Program-made: the position numbers and the translations under genes | From: Verrucomicrobia bacterium UBA673 | GTDB taxonomy: Bacteria; Verrucomicrobiota; Verrucomicrobiia; Limisphaerales; UBA1096 | Assembly: GCA_002299785.1 (NCBI GenBank) | Contig: DBNL01000066.1 | Coordinates: 9,662-31,406, forward strand | Length of the DNA stretch: 21,745 nt | Direction: 5' to 3' | Shown here: in pieces, positions 13,525-20,542 of the stretch | Layout: every line of letters begins with the position of its first letter | Numbering within the stretch: the stretch's first letter is position 1 | Notes under the pieces: generated by a model | Seen by the model: the letters and a program-made list of their open reading frames with translations, nothing else | Databases searched by the model: none | Told to the model about the DNA's origin: nothing

Positions 13525-15886
13525 CTTCCTCTGCCTGCAAGTTGCTATACTTAAACGGTTTACTATTAACTACGCCGCCGAGCAGCGCGGAGAACCGGTA
13601 ATTGTTCGCCTTCAATTCCCGACATATTTCATCTACCGCGCACTTGTCGAAATATTCTAGACCACGGCCAAGAGAAAAAGTTAGCAGATTTTCGCTCAGC
13701 GTACGAATAAAAGTTTCACGCGATTTTAGTACTTTTTTTAGTCCATCTGGTCCGCTGATCTGCTCACCAGTGGGTAGTTCGCCAGAGGGGTCGATCGGGA
13801 ATTTGCCATCTACATCACGCCATGCACCGATGCCGTCGAAGTTCTCCAGCGCGAACCCGAGAGGGTCCATCTTGGAATGGCAGGTGGCGCATTCGGTTTT
13901 CTCGCGATGCTTCTCCAAGCGCTCACGAAGCGAGCCGCTGGTGATCGCCTCCTCGTCTTCCTCCAGTTCCTCGACATCGGGAGGTGGAGGCGGCGGAGGA
14001 GTGCCGAGAATCTGCTCCAGAATCCATTTGCCACGCAACACAGGGGAGGTGCGCGTGGAGTTGGAGGTGATAGTGAGAATGCTCGCATGGGTCAGGATGC
14101 CGCCTCGGCCGCTGCCCTTGGCTAAGCTCACCCGCTGAAAAGCCGACCCCTCAACACCGTCGATGCCGTAATGCTTTGCGAGCCGCTCGTTGAGGAAAGT
14201 GAAGTCGGAATCGATCAATTCCAGCACACTCCGATCCTCGCGCATCAGTGCGCCGAAGAACATTTCCGTCTCCCGCTTCATGGCTAGCCGGAGAGTGTCG
14301 TTGAACGTGGGAAAACTGCCCGGGTCCGGAGTAACGCCACTGAGGTTGCGAATCTGCAGCCACTGACCGGCAAAGTTCTCAATCAGCGCATCGGACTTCG
14401 GATCGGCGATCATCCTGCGAATCTGAGCCCGCATCACATCCGGTTCGGAAAGTTTCCCCCGTTTGGCTAAGCGACGAAGTTCGTCATCCGGCATGCTGCT
14501 CCAAATGAAGTAGGACAATCGCGATGCAAGCTCCCAGTCAGTCAACTCGCGGATCGGGTCGTCCCCGCTTGGCCGGGTGTCCAATTCCCATCGAAACAAA
14601 AAGTGGGGCGAAATTAGGATGGCCTGTACTGCCAATTGCATTCCCAGCTCAAACGAACCGCCATCGGCAAGGGCCATATCAACAAACGTCAGCAGCCGGT
14701 TGATCTCTTTTTCTGAAACCGGCCGGCGAAATGCCTTCCCTGCAAATAGAGTCAATGACTCCCGGGCGACATCTCGAACCTCGGTCAAGTTTGGTTGACG
14801 AACAATCACCCGCCGATGCGACTCCGGCAGCTTCGGTTGTGGAGCATCGAGAGGGCCAATTATTTTGGTTCCACGAATGAAGAGGTTGCGGTCGCCACGC
14901 AATGTGGGGTCGGGCGAGTCGTTGTTCACGTAATTGTTCATGTAGGCGATGGAAATACGGTGATTCCCCTTGCCCGGATTGAGTTTCACAATAAATTTAC
15001 GCCGTTTTTCCTCGGTTTGGTTAACCTCAAATGTCTTCACCGGTTTGCCGGCGAGACTGATTTGCATCTTGGGAAGCTCCGGCCCAGCTAGTGTGGCGTA
15101 CGCATTGATTTGCAGCAGGTATTCGCCATCATTACGGAACGGGTAGCGAATATCGATGCTTCCCTCACGGAACAATCCCCAAAGATTGTCATTCTCAATG
15201 CGCACCTCTCCGTTATTACTGCGCGTGCCCCATTTCTTGGTGCGGATGACATCCTCGGGCGGGTAAGCCGGGATGTCGGTGCGGATAGCCTGTGCCGTGA
15301 TTTCCTCTGCCGCACGCAAATACTTTTCCATCAGGATCGGTGATATCGAGAGCACGTCGCCGATATTATCGAAGCCGTAACCAACTTCGTCGTTCGGGAA
15401 ATCCGCTGCTGGCTGATAGTCCACGCCAAACAGGTCGCGAATCGTGTTGTTATACTCGTTGCGGTTGAGCCGACGCAGAGTGACACGGCCGGGATTGACC
15501 GGAACGGTCGGGTTAGAGCAGTCAAACTTGGCCAACTCCTTGTCTATGAATTCGATCAGCATGATTCGCTGATCTTCAGTCGGCTGCTTTTTGTTTTCCG
15601 GCGGCATCTCGCGGTGGCGCAGCATCTCGCTTACGTGCTCCCATGTACGACCGTCCTTAAAGAAATCCGGGCTGGCACTGAACAACTCAAGGTTCAGTTC
15701 CGCTTTGGCCCGCTTATTGCCATGGCAGCCAAAACAGATATCCTTCAAGATCGGGAGGATGTCTGGATTGAACTTCGCTTGGCTAGTCGGCACGACGGTG
15801 GGCTTGGTTTCCTCCGCCGCGCCAAGTGCTTGGCTAAAGAGTCCTACCAGTGCCAAAAAAGTGATTTTGTGCAATTTCGAAAACAT
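13517..15886 (-). CDS. DUF1592/planctomycete cytochrome c multidomain protein
   Basis: 789 residues, exported by a signal peptide (MFSKLHKITFLALVGLFSQALGAA, trimmed in practice near Ala23). The domains fit the planctomycete multidomain family in order. First comes a cytochrome-like haem site CFGCH (Cys51, Cys54, His55; PSCyt1/PF07635). DUF1587 follows (VTLRRLNRNEYNNTIRDLFG), then a carbohydrate-binding-like insert, then DUF1595 and DUF1592 (RELTDWELASRLSYFIWSSM). Next is DUF1588 (GILTHASILTITSNSTRTSP with a second haem-type site CATCH at Cys666-His670), and last DUF1585 (FSLGRGLEYFDKCAVDEICREL). Seven prolines in a row occur at 630-636. I used the ATG at 15886, which gives a good signal peptide; the frame is open to 15940. 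It forms a translationally coupled pair with the DUF1552 gene. Electron transfer during polymer oxidation is a guess only. Confidence 0.9.
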   Translation of the reverse strand: MFSKLHKITFLALVGLFSQALGAAEETKPTVVPTSQAKFNPDILPILKDICFGCHGNKRAKAELNLELFSASPDFFKDGRTWEHVSEMLRHREMPPENKKQPTEDQRIMLIEFIDKELAKFDCSNPTVPVNPGRVTLRRLNRNEYNNTIRDLFGVDYQPAADFPNDEVGYGFDNIGDVLSISPILMEKYLRAAEEITAQAIRTDIPAYPPEDVIRTKKWGTRSNNGEVRIENDNLWGLFREGSIDIRYPFRNDGEYLLQINAYATLAGPELPKMQISLAGKPVKTFEVNQTEEKRRKFIVKLNPGKGNHRISIAYMNNYVNNDSPDPTLRGDRNLFIRGTKIIGPLDAPQPKLPESHRRVIVRQPNLTEVRDVARESLTLFAGKAFRRPVSEKEINRLLTFVDMALADGGSFELGMQLAVQAILISPHFLFRWELDTRPSGDDPIRELTDWELASRLSYFIWSSMPDDELRRLAKRGKLSEPDVMRAQIRRMIADPKSDALIENFAGQWLQIRNLSGVTPDPGSFPTFNDTLRLAMKRETEMFFGALMREDRSVLELIDSDFTFLNERLAKHYGIDGVEGSAFQRVSLAKGSGRGGILTHASILTITSNSTRTSPVLRGKWILEQILGTPPPPPPPDVEELEEDEEAITSGSLRERLEKHREKTECATCHSKMDPLGFALENFDGIGAWRDVDGKFPIDPSGELPTGEQISGPDGLKKVLKSRETFIRTLSENLLTFSLGRGLEYFDKCAVDEICRELKANNYRFSALLGGVVNSKPFKYSNLQAEEDE

Positions 15887-15978
15887 TAAGCCGGCGAAAA
15901 TTAGCCCAGAAAGAACGCCACCGCACGCCCGGATATTCAAAATCCTGAGCCTAGAATCAGTCTGTTTATCCCCTTAAA

Positions 15979-17343
15979 TCAGCGTGGCAGCGTTTCCGGG
16001 AGGTCGGCGATGACGTAGGCCATCACGGCCATCGCGGCCACGCAGCGGTTAAACTCCGCCGGATCTAGCTTGTCGATCGTGTCTGCGTCTGTGTGGTGGT
16101 ACCAAAAGTATTTCTCGCGATCGACCTCGAGATGCATGACTGGCACGCCACCACGCACGAGCTTGAGCACATCCGCCCCGCGGCAGCCCTTGGCAATCTT
16201 GCCCGCGCTGATGGGGTCGAGCAGTTTGCCAACGCTCTGGATAATTTCCATACCGCGTCCGCTGCCCAAAAAACCGAAGCCGGTAGGCTGGAACACACCG
16301 GCATCTGACTCGATCGCCAGCGTATGCTTGGCTAGGGTCGCCTCATGCCGCTTGGCATACTGTATGGCCCCACGTATGCCATTCTCCTCATTCGTCCACA
16401 GTACCACACGCACGGTGCGCCTTGGCTGCAGGCCAAGCCGAAGCATCAATCGCGCAGCCTCCCACGCGGCAAGACAGCCGCCACCGTCGTCCATCGCCCC
16501 CTGGCCAACATCCCATGAATCGATGTGGCCGCTGACGATGACGATCTCCTCCGGTTTCTCCGTTCCGGGGATCTCCGCAACGACGTTCCGTGAAATGCCA
16601 TCGGCCAGCGTGCGTGCCCCCATCTTGAGCCTCACGCGGAGCGGCTCGCCGCGGGCCTGTATCCGCGAAAGCATGTTGGCGTCCTCCAGCGAGAGAGCGG
16701 CATGCGGGATTTTCTTTACGCCATCGGCATACGACATTCCCCCGGTATGAGGCGTCTGCATCGAAAACGGCCCAACCGACCTAATCAGACTCGCCACTGC
16801 CCCGGCCCTCGCCGCATGAATTGCCCCCTGCGTGCGGACGATCACCGTCTCTCGATACTCAGTGAAAGGTACGTTGAAGAGTACTATTTTCCCTTTGACC
16901 TCAGAGGCGCGATTCTTGAGATCGTCAAACCCGGAGACCACCAACACGTCCGCCATAATGCCTTCAGGTGGCGTGCCGATGCTGCCGCCCAAACCGAGCA
17001 TTGGCATCTCGCGGCGGCGAGGTAGAAGCAACTCAATCGACTCGCTACCTCGAACCCAGCGAGGGACGGTAACTTCCTCTCCCCGAACGTTTAGGAAGCC
17101 GTCTTTTTTCATCTCAGCGAGACACCAGTCGATAGCTGCCTCAAGATTTTTCGAGCCAGTAAAGCGCGGACCAAAGGTGTCACACATCGTGGCCAAGCGC
17201 GAAAACCCAAACAAGCTGTTCGTCGCCGCCTGCGTCAAACGTTGTGCTTCCGGCTGATAATCCGCCGGTACACTCCCCGCCGCAAACCCCCTCGCCACCC
17301 AAAATCCAAGCAGAATAAAAAGGACTGTTCGTTTCACGTTCAT
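15979..17343 (-). CDS. Exported M28-family metallopeptidase (carboxypeptidase Q-like)
   Basis: 454 residues. Signal peptide MNVKRTVLFILLGFWVARGFAAG, then a domain with the M28 di-zinc site. His is in VSGHIDSWD (His273), the bridging Asp in GAMDDGGG (Asp285), the catalytic Glu and a ligand in TNEENG, a further Asp in IESDAG and the last His in FWYHHTDADT. Between the catalytic halves is a PA-domain-like segment (ADVLVVSGFDDLKNR, KGKIVLFNVPF), as in human plasma glutamate carboxypeptidase/CPQ and bacterial aminopeptidases. It probably trims dipeptides or short peptides outside the cytoplasm. The ATG at 17343 is preferred over a TTG at 17352, which would overlap the neighbour's stop region. It lies 9 bp after the stop of the PHP gene, so they are co-transcribed. 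No Shine-Dalgarno. Confidence 0.9.
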   Translation of the reverse strand: MNVKRTVLFILLGFWVARGFAAGSVPADYQPEAQRLTQAATNSLFGFSRLATMCDTFGPRFTGSKNLEAAIDWCLAEMKKDGFLNVRGEEVTVPRWVRGSESIELLLPRRREMPMLGLGGSIGTPPEGIMADVLVVSGFDDLKNRASEVKGKIVLFNVPFTEYRETVIVRTQGAIHAARAGAVASLIRSVGPFSMQTPHTGGMSYADGVKKIPHAALSLEDANMLSRIQARGEPLRVRLKMGARTLADGISRNVVAEIPGTEKPEEIVIVSGHIDSWDVGQGAMDDGGGCLAAWEAARLMLRLGLQPRRTVRVVLWTNEENGIRGAIQYAKRHEATLAKHTLAIESDAGVFQPTGFGFLGSGRGMEIIQSVGKLLDPISAGKIAKGCRGADVLKLVRGGVPVMHLEVDREKYFWYHHTDADTIDKLDPAEFNRCVAAMAVMAYVIADLPETLPR

Positions 17344-17352
17344 GTAAGACAA

Positions 17353-18591
17353 TTATTTCCTAGGGCGAACGGGTTGGAGCCAGGCGCGCTCGTGTTCCCC
17401 GATGGCGTAGGGATTGGCTTTCTTTCTAGACGACCTTATTTCAGCGCGGACGTATAGCTCGTCCCCGTTGAAAGTGTAGCTTGGCTCGAGCGACTGCGAT
17501 TGGCCAAGGATCTCGCCGATCCCGGCCTCGCTTGGCTTGAGCGCGTTGCGCTTTGACAAGTCGGGGCTGCTCTTGAAGTTCTTTCGCGTGCCAATGAACT
17601 GAGTGGTGTATGTCACGCCTTTTTCAGGCTGGATGCGAAAGCTGTAAGTGCGACTGGCCAGATGGATGTCGCCTACGGCCACGCCGCTTGAGGCGTAAAA
17701 ATCACCACGCTCCATCGCCGCAATAATCGACTCCGGCGTAAGCGCCTTTGCGCGGACCATCACCCAGCCCCGACCGGTGTTGCTCTGTCCGACGGCGAGA
17801 TCGTGGTAGTTGTGTGCGTCGTCGGTTCCCAAACCGAACATCAACGGCAATTTGTGCACGCCAATCCGGTATGCGTTAATCACATCCCAAATCTGCCCGG
17901 TGCTGAGGTGCTTGCTGTCACCGTAGTTCCGTACCGCCGGGTGGCCGTTGTACACCTCAAAAAACTGTTCTCCTCGCAACTGGATCATGTCGGCCGGCTG
18001 AATCGCCCAGCCAAAATTAGGGTGGTTGATATGCGGGAACATCGGCTGCCCGGTGGCCTTGCGCTGCGCAAGCACAGCGTCGATATTTTTCTGCATGGTC
18101 GCCGCCACACCGGCTCCGCCCTGAGGCGGGATTTGTTTCTTGATGTTGGTAACGTTGATGTGAATCGGCCGGCCCTGGAACTGGTCGGAAAGTTCCTCGC
18201 TCTGTATCAGCAAAAAGCTCCCTGGCACGGACATCTTCGGGCGATACTCGGCGTAAGTCTTGAGCCGGACCTGCGGGACACCATTGACAACTTTGTGCTC
18301 AACCCAGTCATCGCCGAAACGTTTCATATATTTGTCAAATGCACGTTGGCCGCCGGCGTTTTTCTCACGGTGAATCCAGCGCTGGCCCTCGGCTAAAACG
18401 TTATGGTCGGAGATGCCGAGAAAGTGGTAGCCGTTGCTGCGGTACCAGTCGGCGATCATCTCGGGATAGTCGTCGCCATCGCTCCAGAGAGAGTGAGTGT
18501 GGAGGTTGCCCTTCCACCAGCGGGCGTCTTCGGCGGAGAGGGTTGAGGAGACCAGCGTAAAGGCTATCGTGAGAAGAATCTTGGTTTTCAT
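17353..18591 (-). CDS. Exported PHP-domain metallohydrolase (CehA/McbA-like)
   Basis: 412 residues with signal peptide MKTKILLTIAFTLVSSTLSA. The PHP metal-binding motifs are in order: GNLHTHSLWSDGD (His31, His33, Asp38), LGISDHN (Asp62, His63), IQSEEL (Glu), HINHPNFG and the C-terminal GTDDAHNY. PHP enzymes hydrolyse phosphoester or amide/carbamate bonds using two or three metal ions. The exported, stand-alone form resembles CehA/McbA-type hydrolases rather than the DNA polymerase PHP domain or histidinol phosphatase. The C-terminal part (about 310-412) is a beta-rich extension without a known motif. It pairs with the M28 peptidase gene downstream. The substrate is open; phosphodiester, phosphonate or carbamate are all possible. 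Confidence 0.85.
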   Translation of the reverse strand: MKTKILLTIAFTLVSSTLSAEDARWWKGNLHTHSLWSDGDDYPEMIADWYRSNGYHFLGISDHNVLAEGQRWIHREKNAGGQRAFDKYMKRFGDDWVEHKVVNGVPQVRLKTYAEYRPKMSVPGSFLLIQSEELSDQFQGRPIHINVTNIKKQIPPQGGAGVAATMQKNIDAVLAQRKATGQPMFPHINHPNFGWAIQPADMIQLRGEQFFEVYNGHPAVRNYGDSKHLSTGQIWDVINAYRIGVHKLPLMFGLGTDDAHNYHDLAVGQSNTGRGWVMVRAKALTPESIIAAMERGDFYASSGVAVGDIHLASRTYSFRIQPEKGVTYTTQFIGTRKNFKSSPDLSKRNALKPSEAGIGEILGQSQSLEPSYTFNGDELYVRAEIRSSRKKANPYAIGEHERAWLQPVRPRK

Positions 18592-18760
18592 ACGTTGAAG
18601 TGGTGGAAAGTAAAGTTTTCAGTTTTCAGTTTCAAGTCGTGACGCGGATTTTCAGGATTCACAGTATTAATTTTTTGAATCCTGATGCCCTACGCTCATC
18701 TCAGTCCCATCTTTCCTCTCATTCTTTCCCTCCAGCTGCTCACTGTTCCTCGTCCAAGCG
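18592..18760. repeat. Intergenic stretch with tandem GTTTTCA units and a 10-bp inverted repeat
   Basis: No coding sequence here. GTTTTCA occurs twice in tandem at 18615-18628, followed by a shortened copy (GTTTCA, 18629-18634). TCAGGATTCA (18652-18661) and TGAATCCTGA (18676-18685) are exact inverted copies around a 14-base AT-rich loop. There is no T-run after the hairpin on either strand, so it is not an obvious terminator. The tract separates the membrane-protein gene from the PHP gene and includes the likely PHP promoter. Confidence 0.55.
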
Positions 18761-19489
18761 TTACTGCCTGGAATTGAAGACACTGGCGAGGATGGACTCC
18801 TTGATTTTCCACAGAAGCGACATGGTCATGGATACAGGAATCAGCACGAATGCCATGAACAGCCAAGGTCGCAAATTGGCCGCTAGGGCCACGACTCGAA
18901 AGAGGATTTCCGGCAAATCTTCCATAAAAGAAAACAGGTAAATAACGCCAAAGCCGATCGGCGTCATGGCCAACAACACACGGTTCATACGGGAGAAAAA
19001 CCGGGCTTCAACCCGAAGCGTCTCATCCGGCATCATGGCAGCGAGGCGAGCCAGCATTTTGTTTAGTGACATCAAATAAAATACGAATCCCAACGCCAGC
19101 AGCCAAACAACGTAGGCGAAGTATAGCTCGTCCGGCACGCGGTGATGCCAGTGTAAAAACGGCGACAGGCCAAGGCTGAACAGGCCAATGATTTTCGCCT
19201 GGCCGAGTGCCGCTTGCCAGACGCGTTCCTGCGGCTGGAAACTGCCCAGCAACCACAGTCCGTACCACAGCATGCCGAACGCCACCGGGGCCATGAGCAT
19301 GCCCATCGGCCAGGCAGCATCAGTCCAGTTTGAAATGGTGGCCATAACACTGATGACCATCGCGATCGGCAGCCCCCAGAATAAAATCGACGTGCCGCGC
19401 ACCACTCGGGCCAGCGCCGGCAGCAGGTCCTTTTGCGTGTCAGGTTTGTCCGTTATCACAAGCTCAGGTAGGTCTGGTCGCGCAAGCAT
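18761..19489 (-). CDS. Polytopic membrane protein, function unknown
   Basis: 242 residues with about six hydrophobic segments: near TSILFWGLPIAMVISVMAT, MGMLMAPVAFGMLWYGLWLL, IIGLFSLGLSPFL, LYFAYVVWLLALGFVFYL, VLLAMTPIGFGVIYLFSF and PWLFMAFVLIPVSMTMSLLW. The first about 30 residues are hydrophilic and presumably cytoplasmic. I recognise no family motif; there is no transporter, kinase or sensor signature. The ATG at 19489 is the only start, because the same frame meets a stop four codons upstream. The neighbours are a secreted EEP nuclease gene (124 bp upstream) and the PHP gene downstream, which say little about its job. The uneven amino-acid use (rich in Leu, Met, Trp) is normal for an inner-membrane protein. 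Confidence 0.75.
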   Translation of the reverse strand: MLARPDLPELVITDKPDTQKDLLPALARVVRGTSILFWGLPIAMVISVMATISNWTDAAWPMGMLMAPVAFGMLWYGLWLLGSFQPQERVWQAALGQAKIIGLFSLGLSPFLHWHHRVPDELYFAYVVWLLALGFVFYLMSLNKMLARLAAMMPDETLRVEARFFSRMNRVLLAMTPIGFGVIYLFSFMEDLPEILFRVVALAANLRPWLFMAFVLIPVSMTMSLLWKIKESILASVFNSRQ

Positions 19490-19612
19490 TTGATGTAGTC
19501 AGCGAGTAGCCGCACGCCCTAGGACGGCTTGAGTTGCTCTTGCCATCCCGAAAGGGAGGCGCACTATACGATCGCCCGAACCGATTTCAACCATGAAGAA
19601 AAAGCGGCGGGC

Positions 19613-20536
19613 TCATTTGTCCCGGGCTACGAACGTCGTCACCACCGGACGGTGATCAGAGCCGTGGCCCCAGTTCGCTACGACTGGAATCCACGAGTTG
19701 GTACGATCCAATTCCCTCTCCATACCGGGGCTAAGCAGGATGTAATCAATCCTGCTATATAAATCCTCCACACCGTAAAAATGCGTCCACGACACATTAC
19801 GCGGAAACCATTTTGCATTGATCCGGTTCGAACCGCCGTCACCATTTTTTTCGCCGGGACGCGCATCCACCAGCTTCGATTTTCCGCGACCGACGAGCGC
19901 CTTGAGCGGCTTTGAATTATAGTAGTCGTTGAAGTCGCCGAGCACGGCTAAGTTCACTTCTGGATTGGCCTTGAGCCTGGCATCAATGATGCGCCGCAGC
20001 CGCAACGCCTCCTGCAAACGCATCTCCGCCTCGTCCGCTACCGACACTTTCCGCTTGGATTTCAGGTGCGCGGTGATCAGCGAAAACGAGTAGTCTCCCA
20101 GCGCAATCTCCACCTCCGCAAACCCGCGGCTCACGTGCAGCCGCCGACCGTTGAGCAGGAAGCTTTCGTTGTCATGCCGCGTGATTTTCTTGAACGGGAA
20201 ACGGCTCAGGTACGCGACGTGAATCGCCGGGTCGAACGCTAACAGATGCTCCACGTGCGGCAGGTCAAGTCCCTTGGCCTTGAGCGCGGCCTGCAGTTTG
20301 ATCAGCGCCGTTTTTTTGCCCATCTCCTGCAGCGCGATTACGTCCGGCTTGGCCGCGAGGATACTCTCGACAATCTTCGCCTGCGCGAACGGCTTCTTAA
20401 GCGGCCGATTCTGGATCGGCTCTAAGATGAAATTCTCCACGTTGTACGTCGCCACGCGAAAGGTCTGCTGCGCCAGGCCAAGTGGCCCCGACAAAATGAC
20501 AACAGCGGCGGCGATGAAAAACTTTTGCAAGCTCAC
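19613..20536 (-). CDS. Exported endonuclease/exonuclease/phosphatase (EEP) family protein
   Basis: 307 residues, with signal peptide to about LGLAQQ. The EEP fold (DNase I/exonuclease III-like) is shown by VATYNVENF (Asn32), VIALQEMG (metal Glu71), SLITAHLKSKR, VLGDFNDYYNSKP (Asp-x-Asn), SRIDYILLSPGM and the terminal GSDHRPVV (catalytic Asp-His). All active-site elements are present, so it should be an active phosphodiesterase, probably an extracellular or periplasmic nuclease. The start is a GTG, six bases after the stop of the lamin-tail gene; no ATG lies before the signal peptide. The close spacing shows an operon with that gene, whose domains are usually fused to EEP in secreted nucleases. 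Substrate (DNA, RNA or a phospholipid head) not determined. Confidence 0.9.
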   Translation of the reverse strand: MSLQKFFIAAAVVILSGPLGLAQQTFRVATYNVENFILEPIQNRPLKKPFAQAKIVESILAAKPDVIALQEMGKKTALIKLQAALKAKGLDLPHVEHLLAFDPAIHVAYLSRFPFKKITRHDNESFLLNGRRLHVSRGFAEVEIALGDYSFSLITAHLKSKRKVSVADEAEMRLQEALRLRRIIDARLKANPEVNLAVLGDFNDYYNSKPLKALVGRGKSKLVDARPGEKNGDGGSNRINAKWFPRNVSWTHFYGVEDLYSRIDYILLSPGMERELDRTNSWIPVVANWGHGSDHRPVVTTFVARDK

Positions 20537-20542
20537 AATAAG

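Noticed and set aside
19444..19521. Small minus-strand frame GTG...RLLADYIKCLRDQTYLSL overlapping the membrane-protein start
   Set aside because: Only about 20 codons, overlaps a longer frame, no ribosome site; could be a leader peptide but cannot be supported.
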